DNA of 64,000 nt from Polymorphum gilvum SL003B-26A1 (GCF_000192745.1 NC_015259.1:1441001-1505000), one strand, 5' to 3'; positions 47,908-57,421 are shown, counted from the first letter of the stretch. Notes: generated by a model from the letters alone, not told the origin. A program made the numbers and translations.

Positions 47908-48806
47908 TGAAGAACGGTATCCTCGGCGTCGTCGCCATCCTGCTCGCCGCCGCAGCCTTCGCGGTCTACATGGCGATGTTCATCGTCAACCCGACCCAGC
48001 AGGCGCTGGTGCTGCAGTTCGGCAAGATCATCCGCGTGGCGCAGGAGCCCGGGCTGCACTTCAAGATCCCGCTGGTGCAGAACGTCGTCTTCTTCGACAA
48101 GCGCATCCTCGACCTGGACATGCCGCCGCTGGAGGCGATCGCCTCCGACAAGAAGCGCCTCGTGGTGGACGCCTTCGCGCGCTACCGCATCCAGGACCCG
48201 GTGCTGTTCTTCCAGCGCGTCAACAACATCCGCGAGGCGAACCAGCGCCTGTCGACCTTCCTGCAGTCGTCGCTGCGCACGGAACTCGGCCGGGCCTCGT
48301 TCACGGCCGTGGTGCGCGACGACCGGTCGGCGCTGATGGACAGCATCCGCCGCGACGTCGGCACCAGCGCCGCTGCGCTCGGCATCGAGGTGGTCGACGT
48401 GAAGATCCGCCGCGCGGACCTGCCGGAGGCCAACAGCCAGGCGGTGTTCTCGCGCATGCAGACCGAGCGCCAGCGCGAGGCGACCGAAATCCGCGCCCAG
48501 GGCGAGGAGCAGGCCCGCCGCATCCGCTCGCGCGCGGACCGTGACGCAACCGTGCTGGTCGCCGAGGCCCGGCGCGACGCGGAAATCATCCGAGGTGACG
48601 GCGATGCGGAACGCAACCGCATCTTCGCCGAGGCCTTCGGGGCGGACCCGGACTTCTTCGCCTTCTACCGCTCGATGCAGGCCTACGAGACCGGCTTCAA
48701 GGACGGCGGAACGAGCCTGGTGCTGTCGCCGGATTCGAACTTCTTCCGCTATTTCAACGATCCGGCGGGTCTTTACAACCGGCCCACGGCATCGCCCGCT
48801 CAATGA
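47907..48806 (+). CDS. hflC: FtsH protease modulator HflC
   Basis: Partner of HflK. The 299-residue protein starts with a signal-anchor (GILGVVAILLAAAAFAVYMAMFIV), then the SPFH domain (NPTQQALVLQFGKIIRVAQEPGLHFKIP, VVFFDKRILDLDMP, VVDAFARYRIQDPVLFF) and a coiled-coil region (RQREATEIRAQGEEQARRIRSRADRDA). The ATG overlaps the hflK stop (TGATG), and the gene end overlaps the following DUF2065 gene by 4 bases. The hflK-hflC-DUF2065-degP order is standard for Rhizobiales. Confidence 0.94.
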   Translation: MKNGILGVVAILLAAAAFAVYMAMFIVNPTQQALVLQFGKIIRVAQEPGLHFKIPLVQNVVFFDKRILDLDMPPLEAIASDKKRLVVDAFARYRIQDPVLFFQRVNNIREANQRLSTFLQSSLRTELGRASFTAVVRDDRSALMDSIRRDVGTSAAALGIEVVDVKIRRADLPEANSQAVFSRMQTERQREATEIRAQGEEQARRIRSRADRDATVLVAEARRDAEIIRGDGDAERNRIFAEAFGADPDFFAFYRSMQAYETGFKDGGTSLVLSPDSNFFRYFNDPAGLYNRPTASPAQ

Positions 48807-48988
48807 GCGACTTCCTGACCGCCGTCGGGCTGGTGCTGGCGCTGGAGGGGACCCTCTACGCGCTGGCGCCCGGCGGCATGAAGAACGTCATGCGCAGCGC
48901 CCTGCAGATGCCGGACCAGATGCTGCGCATGGCGGGCCTCGCAGCGCTTGCCGTCGGGGTCTTCCTGGTCTGGCTGATCCGCGGCTGA
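48803..48988 (+). CDS. DUF2065 small membrane protein
   Basis: A 61-residue protein with two hydrophobic segments (FLTAVGLVLALEGTLYALAP and MAGLAALAVGVFLVWLIRG) separated by a short polar loop (GGMKNVMRSALQMPDQMLR), the DUF2065 pattern. It overlaps hflC (ATGA) and precedes degP, as in many proteobacteria, which hints at a role with the HflKC/FtsH quality-control machinery. No function is established. Confidence 0.9.
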   Translation: MSDFLTAVGLVLALEGTLYALAPGGMKNVMRSALQMPDQMLRMAGLAALAVGVFLVWLIRG

Positions 48989-49127
48989 CGGGCGCCGCGC
49001 GCTTGCCGGCGCCGCGTCACGAAAGCGTGGAAAAAGGGCTGCATGTCGTGCACCCTTGCGCGTGTATCCAGGCGGCGGAATGCCGCGCCCGATGGGATGG
49101 CCCGACGGGATGGAAGGAGACCGGCCG

Positions 49128-50609
49128 ATGGCCCGCTTGCTCGCACCGAAACTGATCATCCGTGGCGCGGCGGTGGCCGTCGCCGCGGCCGTCGCGCTGA
49201 CCGTGGCGATGCCGTTGCCGCCGGCGCTGGCGCAGGGGCCGGCATCGGTCGCCGACCTCGCCGAAGGCCTCGCCGACGCGGTGGTGAACATCTCGACCGC
49301 GCAGACGGTCAAGGCGCAGCGCTCGGTGCCGCTGCCGAAGGTGCCCGAAGGCTCGCCGTTCCAGGAGTTCTTCGAGGAATTCTTCAACCGTCAGAACCGC
49401 GACAGGGACCAGCCGCGCCAGGTGCAGTCGCTCGGCTCGGGCTTTGTCATCGACGGCGTGGACGGCATCATCATCACCAATTACCACGTGATCGAGGGCG
49501 CCGACGAGATCACCGCCAACTTCAACGACGGCACCAAGCTGGTGGCCGAGGTGCTCGGCTCTGATGAGAAGACGGACCTCGCCGTGCTCAAGGTCAAGCC
49601 GACCAAGCCGCTGAAGGCGGTCGACTTCGGCGACAGCGACGCGATCCGCGTCGGCGACTGGGTGATGGCGATCGGCAACCCGTTCGGCCTTGGCGGCACG
49701 GTCACGGTCGGCATCGTGTCGGCGCGCAACCGCGACATCAACGCCGGCCCCTACGACAACTTCATCCAGACCGACGCCTCGATCAACCGCGGCAATTCGG
49801 GCGGACCGTTGTTCGACATGGACGGCAAGGTGGTCGGGATCAACACCGCGATCATCTCGCCCTCCGGCGGCTCGATCGGCATCGGCTTCGCGATTCCCGC
49901 CAAGACTGCGGTCAACGTCATCGCGCAGCTGCGCGAGTTCGGCGAGACGCGGCGCGGCTGGCTCGGCGTGCGCATCCAGGAAGTGACCGACGAGATCGCC
50001 GAGAGCCTGGGCATGGATGAGGCCAAGGGCGCCCTGGTCGCCGGCGTGTCGGAGGACGGGCCGGCCGCGCAGGCCGACATCCAGCCCGGCGACGTGATCG
50101 TCTCGTTCGACGGCCGCCCGGTGCCGGCGATGCGCGACCTGCCGCGGATGGTCGCCGACACGGCGATCGGTAAGGCGGTCGACGTCGTCGTGCTGCGCAA
50201 GGGCGAGGAAGTGACGCTGCAGGTGACGCTCGGCCGGCTCGAGGACGCCGAAGCGGCCGAGAACGGTGGCGGCGCGGCGCCGAAGCAGGAGACCGAGCAG
50301 GCGCCGCAGAGCGAGGCGCTGGGCATGATCCTCGCGGACCTCGACGATGCACTGCGCGAGAAGTTCCAGATCGACGCCGAGATCGAGGGTGTGGTGGTCA
50401 CCGAGGTGGCGCCGGGCAGTGTCGCCGCCGACAAGCGTGTGCAGGCGGGCGACGTGATCAAGGAAGTCGGCCAGGAGCCGGTCGCCACGCCAAAGGACGT
50501 GCTCGACCGGATCGCGGCGCTTAAGGCGGAGAAGCGCAAGTCGGCCCTGCTGCTGCTGTCGAACCCGACCGGAGAACTGCGCTTCGTGCCGTTGCGCATT
50601 GAGGAGTGA
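49128..50609 (+). CDS. degP: Periplasmic serine protease/chaperone, Do (DegP) family
   Basis: Periplasmic quality-control protease with chaperone activity. The 493-residue precursor has a signal peptide (hydrophobic segment then ALAQG cleavage region, about residues 1-37), a trypsin-like domain with the catalytic His in ITNYHVIEG, Asp in KTDLAVLKV and Ser in RGNSGGPLF, and two PDZ domains (about 265-350 and 400-485, GWLGVRIQEV and GVVVTEVAPGSVAADKRV). The ATG at 49128 has GGAAGGAGA 8 bases upstream; in-frame starts further upstream lack this. Confidence 0.93.
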   Translation: MARLLAPKLIIRGAAVAVAAAVALTVAMPLPPALAQGPASVADLAEGLADAVVNISTAQTVKAQRSVPLPKVPEGSPFQEFFEEFFNRQNRDRDQPRQVQSLGSGFVIDGVDGIIITNYHVIEGADEITANFNDGTKLVAEVLGSDEKTDLAVLKVKPTKPLKAVDFGDSDAIRVGDWVMAIGNPFGLGGTVTVGIVSARNRDINAGPYDNFIQTDASINRGNSGGPLFDMDGKVVGINTAIISPSGGSIGIGFAIPAKTAVNVIAQLREFGETRRGWLGVRIQEVTDEIAESLGMDEAKGALVAGVSEDGPAAQADIQPGDVIVSFDGRPVPAMRDLPRMVADTAIGKAVDVVVLRKGEEVTLQVTLGRLEDAEAAENGGGAAPKQETEQAPQSEALGMILADLDDALREKFQIDAEIEGVVVTEVAPGSVAADKRVQAGDVIKEVGQEPVATPKDVLDRIAALKAEKRKSALLLLSNPTGELRFVPLRIEE

Positions 50610-51183
50610 TCCGGGCGGTCGTGCGGCCGCGGCACCGCGAGACCCACTCGTTGCCGGAGCGGTGGTCGCATGGCTCGGTGCGCACCGCCGGCATGCTCCT
50701 TCTCACCTTCGGCAGGCTGCCCCGCGAGTGTGCCCCGGCGCTGCGGCCGGGGCCGGTGAACCGCTGTCTATGGGCCTTACCCCCTGGGGAGGGGTCGGAG
50801 CGAACTCTGGCTGAGGGGGGGCTCTCCGCAGGGCGGCAGAGGCGCCGAACGATCCGCTGCATCCCCTCACGCCGGGGCGCTCTCCCTCACCCCAGCCCTC
50901 TCCCCATGGGAGGGAGCATGCACATACCCCCTCCGCCGTCGCCCCGGGCGAGCGGAGGGCACGGCGGCCTGAAAAAACGCAGCGGAAATTTACGAAATAT
51001 ACCGGAAGCTCGGTAAGAATGCCCATCACATGGTGCGGCGCCGATGCTCCTGCGGAGCGTGCCGTGCCCGTGATACCGCATGTTGTGGGGAGCGAACGGA
51101 ATGCCGGAACCACGGACGAGCCTTGGCGCAGCGCCTGAGCGCTCCGCCGCGGGGCGGACGTGCGAGGGAGCGCGAGGCGGCGG
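50610..51183. other. Intergenic region with two dispersed-repeat-like segments
   Basis: This 574-base gap contains no supported gene. Around 50618-50690 is a segment whose reverse complement resembles 57235-57310 (shared core CCGGCAACGAGTGGG-like and a preceding ACCGA). Around 50770-50930 there is pyrimidine-rich DNA of the CCCTCACCCCAGCCCTCTCC type, with near-symmetric CCCCATGGGAGGGAG, typical of dispersed intergenic repeats. The last 180 bases are AT-richer (50975-51020) and should contain the promoter of the GGDEF/EAL gene. Confidence 0.5.
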
Positions 51184-54126
51184 ATGACGGGCTTCATGCG
51201 TTATATCGCGCGTCGCCTGCGGGCCAGGATCGCGTTCGCCGGCATGGTCATCATCGTGCTGCTGGCGGCGTTGAGCGTGTTGAGCGACCGCAATATCGTT
51301 GCCCTGTCCGACGCCATCTCGGTGACCAACCAGACGACAGGACCGCTCTATCATGCGGCGCTCAAAGCCTCCGACACGGTGCAGCACGTCGGCGCCCTGG
51401 CGCACGAGGTCGTGCAGGAATGCTTCCTGAAGCAGGACGGACATGTCGAAGAGGCGATCGCCAACCTTGAGCGGACCAGCTACGCGGACATCGATCGGCT
51501 CGAGCGGCACGCCCGCGGCGTCGGTCTGGGCGACCTCGCCGGTGCGATCGCAACCGCCCGCGACGATCTGATCGAGCAGCACAAGGCGATGATCGGGAGT
51601 TGCCAGGCCTATCGGGAGTGGATCGCCGCACGCGACCGGCTGGAGGCCGAGACCGGGACATTGGTCCGCAACCTGCTGTTCAGGCTCGACGGTCAGGTCC
51701 GCAGCGCGACCTGGCAGCGCGGCGGGGTGGAGGCGGGCCCAGGCCGTGCATTCGTGCTCAGCAGTATTCACGCGGCGCGTGAACAGGCTGCGCGGCTGCG
51801 CGACAGCCTGCACCGGGACATCCTCCTGGCCGATCCGGAGGCGGTGCGGGCGGCGCTGTTCGTCCAGGAGCGCGTCACAGACGTACTGACGCACGAGATC
51901 GCCAACCTGGCGAAGCTGATCCGCGCGATCGGCGAGGACGATGCCGCAACTCGCTTCCAGTCCATGGCGGACGACCTGCGCGCCAGGCTGACGGGACCGG
52001 ACGGCCTGCATGCGTTGATCGAGCGCGGCATGGATCTGCGCGTGCAGATGGCCCGCGAGGAGGCGCAGCATCACGTGACCGGGTCGCGCCTGCGCAAGGC
52101 GGTCCATATCCTGGCCAACCGGGCGCGGCTGATGAACGAGCAGGCGATCGAGGCCATGAACGGCAAGGTCGGCGATGCGACCTTCGCCATCCATCTTCTG
52201 GCCGGGGCGGCGTCGCTGACCTGCGCGATCGCCATCGTCGTGTTCGGCATCCGGGTGGTGCGGCCGATCGAACTCCTCACGGCCCATATCCGGCGGATCC
52301 AGGTCTCGGAACGCCACGACGTGCCGATACCGGCCGGGCTTTGCGCCCGCAGGGACGAGATCGGCGTGCTGGCATCGTCCTTCGCGGCCATGACCAGGAG
52401 CCTGGAAGAGGCGCGCCAGCGGCTGCTCCAGGAGTCGCGGGCGGAGGTTCGCCAGCAGTTCGAACGCCTTTCGTCGGCGATCGAAAGCATCCCGCAAGGC
52501 ATCCTGCTGACGGATGCGAGCCGCAAGGTGATCTTGTGCAACGAGAACTTCCGCAAGCTCTACGGTCTCGACGACGGCCGGGAGATCGTGGGTCAGCCGG
52601 TCGCCGACGTGATCCGCGCCTGCCTGAAGAACGGCGCTTCTGTACTCGACGAGCCTGACCAGTCGAAGCTGCTGCGCCTCAACTATTTCCTGGACGGCCA
52701 GAAGGCGCTCGACCTGAACGGCGAGCGGACGGTGGTGGTGACCGCCGGCGTTACCCCAGAAGGCGGCACGGTGTCCGTGCACGAGGACATCACCGAGCGG
52801 CGGCGTCAGGAGGAGCGTATCGCCCACCTGGCCCATCACGACGCGCTGACCGGCCTGGCCAACCGGGTGCTGTTCCGCGAGGAGGCCTGCGAGGCGCTGC
52901 TCAGGCGGCGGAAGGCCCGGCGGCTGGCGCTGCTCTATATCGACCTCGACCAGTTCAAGGCGGTCAACGACACGCTGGGCCATCCGACCGGCGACCGGCT
53001 GCTGGTCGAGGTCGCCAAGCGCCTGCGCGCGGCGGTCGGGCGCCACGACCACGTCGCGCGGCTGGGCGGCGACGAGTTCGCCATCATGCTGGCCGGCAAC
53101 CCGCGCGCGGAAGACGCCTCTGCGGCCGCGGACCGGCTGATCGAGACGATCCGGATCCCCTACGAGGTCGACGGCAACTTCATCGTGGTCGGCGCCTCGG
53201 TCGGCATCGCCATGGCGCCGGACGACGGCACCGACGCGGACGTGCTGATGAAGCACGCCGACATGGCGCTGTACCGGGCCAAGCAGGACGGGCGCAACAC
53301 GTACTGCTTCTTCGAGTCGGACATGGACGCGCGCATGCAGGCGCGCCGGGAACTGGAACTGGACTTGCGCAAGGCGCTCGAGGGCGGCGAGTTCGCCCTG
53401 CACTACCAGCCCCTGTTCGACATCGGGAGCCATGAGGTGGTCGGCTTCGAGGCGCTGCTGCGCTGGACCCATCCCGTCAGGGGCAATGTGTCGCCGGCCG
53501 ACTTCATCCCGATCGCGGAGGAAACCGGCCTGATCGGCGAGATCGGATCCTGGGTGGTCAAGGAAGCCTGCCGGGAGGCCGCCACCTGGCCGAAGGACGT
53601 GCGCGTGGCGGTCAACATCTCGCCCGTTCAGTTCCGCACCCGTACGCTCATGCTCGACATCATGGCGGCCCTGGCCAGTTCCGGCCTGTTGCCGAGCCGG
53701 CTGGAAATCGAGATCACCGAAGGCGTCCTGCTGCAGGATACGGACGCGACGCTCGGCGTGCTGGAGGACCTGCGGCGGCTCGGCATCCGCATCGCGATGG
53801 ACGACTTCGGTACCGGCTATTCGAGCCTCAGCTACCTGCGCAAGTTCAACTTCGACAAGGTCAAGATCGACCGTTCCTTCATCCAGGACATCGGCGAGGA
53901 CGCCGAAAGCCGGGCGGTGATCCGCGCGGTGACCAGCCTGTGCCTGAGCCTCGGCATCACCACCACCGCCGAGGGCGTGGAGACCGAGGACCAGCTGCGG
54001 GCGCTGAAGGCCGAGGGCTGCACCCAGGCGCAAGGATTCCTCACCGGCCGGCCGATGCCGGCCGCCGATGCGGTGCGGCTGCTGCAGGGTCGGGCGGCCG
54101 CCACCGTCCCGGCCGCCGCCGGCTGA
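51184..54126 (+). CDS. Membrane-anchored bifunctional GGDEF/EAL cyclic-di-GMP protein
   Basis: A 980-residue sensor protein. The N-terminal membrane segment (ARIAFAGMVIIVLLAALSVL) is followed by a large all-helical periplasmic domain (about residues 40-325) and a second membrane segment (ATFAIHLLAGAASLTCAIAIVVFGI). Then come a HAMP domain, a PAS domain (SAIESIPQGILLTDASRKVILCNENF), a GGDEF domain with intact RLGGDEFAIML, and an EAL domain with FEALLRWTHP, the DDFGTGYSSL segment and other catalytic residues. Both synthesis and breakdown of c-di-GMP are possible; which dominates cannot be told. The start at 51184 is preferred over a GTG at 51160. Confidence 0.92.
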   Translation: MTGFMRYIARRLRARIAFAGMVIIVLLAALSVLSDRNIVALSDAISVTNQTTGPLYHAALKASDTVQHVGALAHEVVQECFLKQDGHVEEAIANLERTSYADIDRLERHARGVGLGDLAGAIATARDDLIEQHKAMIGSCQAYREWIAARDRLEAETGTLVRNLLFRLDGQVRSATWQRGGVEAGPGRAFVLSSIHAAREQAARLRDSLHRDILLADPEAVRAALFVQERVTDVLTHEIANLAKLIRAIGEDDAATRFQSMADDLRARLTGPDGLHALIERGMDLRVQMAREEAQHHVTGSRLRKAVHILANRARLMNEQAIEAMNGKVGDATFAIHLLAGAASLTCAIAIVVFGIRVVRPIELLTAHIRRIQVSERHDVPIPAGLCARRDEIGVLASSFAAMTRSLEEARQRLLQESRAEVRQQFERLSSAIESIPQGILLTDASRKVILCNENFRKLYGLDDGREIVGQPVADVIRACLKNGASVLDEPDQSKLLRLNYFLDGQKALDLNGERTVVVTAGVTPEGGTVSVHEDITERRRQEERIAHLAHHDALTGLANRVLFREEACEALLRRRKARRLALLYIDLDQFKAVNDTLGHPTGDRLLVEVAKRLRAAVGRHDHVARLGGDEFAIMLAGNPRAEDASAAADRLIETIRIPYEVDGNFIVVGASVGIAMAPDDGTDADVLMKHADMALYRAKQDGRNTYCFFESDMDARMQARRELELDLRKALEGGEFALHYQPLFDIGSHEVVGFEALLRWTHPVRGNVSPADFIPIAEETGLIGEIGSWVVKEACREAATWPKDVRVAVNISPVQFRTRTLMLDIMAALASSGLLPSRLEIEITEGVLLQDTDATLGVLEDLRRLGIRIAMDDFGTGYSSLSYLRKFNFDKVKIDRSFIQDIGEDAESRAVIRAVTSLCLSLGITTTAEGVETEDQLRALKAEGCTQAQGFLTGRPMPAADAVRLLQGRAAATVPAAAG

Positions 54127-54141
54127 TACGCGCCACCCGCC

Positions 54142-55035
54142 TCAGTCGGGGGCGATCTGGTTCGCGCGATAGCCCTGCAGGTAGAGGAGCGCGGTGAGAT
54201 CGCCATGGTCGACGCGCGCGTCGGCGGCCTCTGCGACCTTCGGCTTGGCGCGGAAGGCGACGCCGAGACCGGCACGGTCCAGCATGGCCAGATCGTTGGC
54301 GCCGTCGCCGACGGCCAGCGTTTCGGCGTAGTCAAGGCCCTTCTCGGCAACCAGATGCTCCAACCGCTCGCGCTTGGCCAGGCGACCGAGGATCGGTTCC
54401 TCGACCTCGCCGGTGAGCCGGCCATCCTGAATCAGCAGGCGGTTTGCCTGGTTCTCGTCGAAGCCGATCTGCGCCGCGATCGGCGCGGTGAACAGGGTGA
54501 AGCCGCCTGAGACCAGGGCGCAATAGGCGCCGTGCTGCTTCATGGTGTGCACCAGCGCCCGCGCTCCGGGGGTGAGGCGGATGCGGCTGTCGAGCACGGT
54601 CTGCACGGCATCGACCGGCAGGCCCTTGAGCAGGGCGACGCGCTCGCGCAGGGCCGGCTCGAACTCGATCTCGCCGCGCATGGCCCGTTCGGTGATCGCG
54701 GCGATATGGTCCTTGAGGCCGAGTTCGGCGGCCAGCTCGTCGATGCATTCCTGCTGGATCATGGTGGAATCCATGTCCGCGATCAGCAGGCGCTTGCGCC
54801 GGCGGGCCCGGGGCTGCACAAAGACGTCGAGCGGCCGGCCGGCGACCAGATCGCGCAGGGCGGCCTCGGCGGCCTCGGCGTCGAGACCGGCGCCGACGGC
54901 CAGATCGGCGGCGACGCCCTCGGCCAGGACATCGGCCGCGGCGGGCGCGGTCAGGCGGCTCCGCGCCTCTGCCAGCAGCGCGGCATCGAGCGCGGGCGCG
55001 GCCGGATTGGAAACGAGCGTGGCAACAAGGGTCAT
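54142..55035 (-). CDS. serB: Phosphoserine phosphatase SerB
   Basis: HAD-superfamily phosphatase making serine from phosphoserine. The 297-residue protein has an N-terminal regulatory-like domain (about 80 residues) and the catalytic domain with motif I LLIADMDSTMIQQECIDELA (both Asp visible), motif II SGGF and motif III DGANDLAML. It is convergent with the GGDEF/EAL gene (15 bases apart). Its ATG (55035-55033) overlaps the ATG of the divergent miaA gene by two bases on the palindrome CATG, so its promoter must lie within miaA. Confidence 0.93.
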   Translation of the reverse strand: MTLVATLVSNPAAPALDAALLAEARSRLTAPAAADVLAEGVAADLAVGAGLDAEAAEAALRDLVAGRPLDVFVQPRARRRKRLLIADMDSTMIQQECIDELAAELGLKDHIAAITERAMRGEIEFEPALRERVALLKGLPVDAVQTVLDSRIRLTPGARALVHTMKQHGAYCALVSGGFTLFTAPIAAQIGFDENQANRLLIQDGRLTGEVEEPILGRLAKRERLEHLVAEKGLDYAETLAVGDGANDLAMLDRAGLGVAFRAKPKVAEAADARVDHGDLTALLYLQGYRANQIAPD

Positions 55036-55999
55036 GGACGTGTCTCTTCCTGAGGGCGGGCGGACGCCGCGCGGCGCACCGGGCGCGCTCCTGATAGCGG
55101 GGCCGACGGCCAGCGGCAAGTCGGCTCTCGCGCTCGACCTCGCGTGCCGGCTCGGCGGCGTGGTGATCAACGCCGATTCCATGCAGATCTACCGGGAGCT
55201 TTCGATCGTGACGGCGCGGCCGGGGGCGGAGGAGGAGGCGAGCGCGGAGCATCGGCTCTATGGCGTGCGGCCGGCGGCCGAGCCGTTTTCGACCGGGGAG
55301 TGGCTCGACCTGGTGCGCCCGGCGATCGAGGCGGCGCGGCAGGCGGGCCGGGTGCCGATCCTGGTCGGCGGCACGGGGCTCTATTTCAAGGCGCTGATCG
55401 AGGGCCTGGCGGAATTGCCAGCGATCCCGGAAGCGATCCGGGCGCGGTGGCGGCACGTGGCGGAGACGGAAGGGACGGAGGCGATCCGCGCCGCGCTCAG
55501 GACGCGCGATCCGCAGGCGGCCGAGCGTCTCGCCGACCTGCAGCGCCTGACCCGCGCGCTGGAAGTGGTCGAGGCGACCGGCCGGACGCTGGCCGACTGG
55601 CAGGCGGCGTCGCAGGGCGCGGCGACCCTTGCCGAGGCCGAGACGACGCGGCTGGTGCTGGCGCCGCCGCGCGCCTGGCTGCACGAGCGGATCGCGCGGC
55701 GGGCGGAAGCCATGCTGGAGGGCGGGGCAATCGACGAGGTCGCCGCCCTGCTGAAGCGGGGCCTATCGCCGCGCCTGCCGGCGATGCGCGCCATCGGGGT
55801 GAAGGAGATCGCGGCGCATCTTGCGGCGGAGATCGACCTGGAGGAGGCGGCGCGACGGCTGACGGTTGCGACCCGGCAATATGCCAAGCGCCAGGAGACG
55901 TGGTTCCGCAACCAGATGGGCGACTGGGCCCGGCTCGATCCGGCCGCCGAGACGACGGCGGCAATGGCGGAGCGGATCGCCGACGCGGTCTCCGGCTGA
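55034..55999 (+). CDS. miaA: tRNA dimethylallyltransferase MiaA
   Basis: Adds the isopentenyl group to A37 of UNN-decoding tRNAs. The protein has about 321 residues: P-loop IAGPTASGKSALALDLA (about residue 20), NADSMQIYRELSIVTARP, GGTGLYFKALIEGL and QYAKRQETWFRNQ, all family signatures. The start may be the ATG at 55034, which overlaps the serB start, or a GTG at 55040 (AAGGGT lies 10 bases before it). The stop overlaps the following gene (TGATG). Confidence 0.92.
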   Translation: MDVSLPEGGRTPRGAPGALLIAGPTASGKSALALDLACRLGGVVINADSMQIYRELSIVTARPGAEEEASAEHRLYGVRPAAEPFSTGEWLDLVRPAIEAARQAGRVPILVGGTGLYFKALIEGLAELPAIPEAIRARWRHVAETEGTEAIRAALRTRDPQAAERLADLQRLTRALEVVEATGRTLADWQAASQGAATLAEAETTRLVLAPPRAWLHERIARRAEAMLEGGAIDEVAALLKRGLSPRLPAMRAIGVKEIAAHLAAEIDLEEAARRLTVATRQYAKRQETWFRNQMGDWARLDPAAETTAAMAERIADAVSG

Positions 56000-56472
56000 T
56001 GCGGCGCGCGCCGGAGGAGAGCGAGGCGATCGCCCGCCGGCTCGGTGCCGCGGTCTGGGTTGGCGAGGGCGAGGCGGAGCGGCTTCCCGCGCTCCCCGGC
56101 GCCTATGTGCTGGTGCTGCGGCTCGCCGAACCGGTCGTCGTTGACCTCGCGCGGCAGGGGGCGGGCAGGCTGCTGGCCGGACTCTACCTCTATTGCGGCA
56201 GCGCGCGCGGACCCGGCGGCCTGCGCGCCCGGATCGGCCGGCACCTGCGCGCCGACAAGCGGCGGCGCTGGCACATCGACCGGCTGAGCGGCATCGCGAC
56301 GGAGATCGCCGCCGCAGCGTTCCTCGAACACGGCGAATGCGCTCTTGCCGCCGCGCTGCAGGCCGAGTTCGGGGCTTTCGTGCCGATGCCGGGGTTCGGA
56401 TCGTCGGACTGCCGGCACTGCGTGGCGCATCTGCTGGCGATGGCGGACGGGGCGGGATCCGGACCGGCGTGA
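55999..56472 (+). CDS. DUF123 / GIY-YIG-like nuclease domain protein
   Basis: A 157-residue protein with the segment LPGAYVLVLRL (first GIY-like strand), GLYLYCGSARGPGGLRARIGRHLR (second strand plus conserved Arg) and a C-terminal half with conserved FGSSDCRHCVAHLL cysteines. This is the DUF123 GIY-YIG family, in some proteins attached to endonuclease III. No activity is proved for the stand-alone form. It is translationally coupled to miaA through the TGATG overlap. Confidence 0.82.
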   Translation: MRRAPEESEAIARRLGAAVWVGEGEAERLPALPGAYVLVLRLAEPVVVDLARQGAGRLLAGLYLYCGSARGPGGLRARIGRHLRADKRRRWHIDRLSGIATEIAAAAFLEHGECALAAALQAEFGAFVPMPGFGSSDCRHCVAHLLAMADGAGSGPA

Positions 56473-56589
56473 GGCTGGCTGTGTGTATCGGTAAAATATC
56501 TCATTCGGCCCTTGTATCTGCACAATCTGGAGCTATCTGTGGGGTGCCGTACGTGGGAGGGGTTGTGCGACGCGGTAAGGGAGCGAGAG

Positions 56590-57123
56590 ATGCTAGAGAC
56601 CGTTCTGGCGACTGAGCGCCTGCGGGCAGTGCCGTTCAGGCAGGACGATCTGCCGCTGATGGAGGCGTTGCACGCGGATCCGGAGGTCAACCGCTATCTG
56701 GGAACCGCGGCGGCCTGGGACAAGGCCACGGTGCGGCGCAAGCTGGACAAGTTCATCACCGACCAGGAGCGGCACGGCTTCAGCAAGTGGAAGATCCTGA
56801 CCCGCGACGGCGAGTTCGTCGGCCGCGCCGGCTTCACGCCCTACGACGAGACCTCGGAAATCGAGATGGGCTATTCGTTCATGCGGGCCCACTGGGGCAA
56901 GGGCTATGCCACCGAGATCAGCCGGGCGCTGACCCGCTGGTTCTTCGACAAGACCTACTACACGCACTTGATCGGCTTCTGCCGCACCGACCACCGCGCG
57001 TCGCGACGGGTGCTGGAAAAGGCCGGGCTGACCTATCGCGAGACGCGCAGCATCAAGGGCATGCCCTGCGACGTCTACCAGATCCTCAGCCCGGCGATGC
57101 AGAAGCTGGTTTCCAATGCCTGA
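56590..57123 (+). CDS. GNAT acetyltransferase (RimJ/RimL type)
   Basis: A 177-residue GNAT_3-type protein: TVLATERLRAVPFRQDDLPLMEALHADPEVNRYLG at the N terminus, FVGRAGFTPYDETSEIEMGYSFMRAHWGKGYATEISRAL as the acetyl-CoA motif, and FCRTDHRASRRVLEKAGLTY. These are the marks of ribosomal-protein or small-molecule N-acetyltransferases; the substrate is unknown. AAGGGAG lies about 9 bases before the ATG at 56590. It is 118 bases after the DUF123 gene. Confidence 0.88.
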   Translation: MLETVLATERLRAVPFRQDDLPLMEALHADPEVNRYLGTAAAWDKATVRRKLDKFITDQERHGFSKWKILTRDGEFVGRAGFTPYDETSEIEMGYSFMRAHWGKGYATEISRALTRWFFDKTYYTHLIGFCRTDHRASRRVLEKAGLTYRETRSIKGMPCDVYQILSPAMQKLVSNA

Positions 57124-57390
57124 CAAGAGGGCCTGATCGGGAGGCGATCGGGGGCCGATTCTTGCGCTCTTTCCGTCGCCGGGTCGGGAGGCAGCGGAGA
57201 ACCGGGGCCGATTGCGGCCCTCCTGCCAATGGGCGAAGCGGCGCGGACCGACGCCAGCAACTACCGTTCTGGCAACGAGTGGGCCGGCTCTCCGCTGCGG
57301 TGCGGCCGGGGTGACTTCCGACAAAATGGCGGAGGCTTACGCTCGGCCGGGCGACGGCGGTGGGTGGGCCGGGGCCGTGCAAGACGCAAG
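57124..57390. other. Intergenic region with a dispersed-repeat copy
   Basis: No gene is supported between the GNAT stop and the leuA terminator. Bases 57235-57310 share a roughly 70-bp similarity with the reverse complement of 50618-50690 (core GGCAACGAGTGGG plus ACCGA and the flanking CGGTGC motif). The rest is GC-rich with no clear signal. Confidence 0.5.
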
Positions 57391-57421
57391 AAGGGCGCGA
57401 CACGGCGGGTGTCGCGCCCTT
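57391..57421 (-). terminator. Strong hairpin terminator of leuA
   Basis: A perfect 13-bp stem (AAGGGCGCGACAC / GTGTCGCGCCCTT) with a 5-base loop lies 46 bases after the leuA stop. On the - strand it runs into CTTGCGTCTTGC, T-containing but not a pure T-run. It is the most stable hairpin in this part of the window and the natural end of the leuA transcript. Confidence 0.7.
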
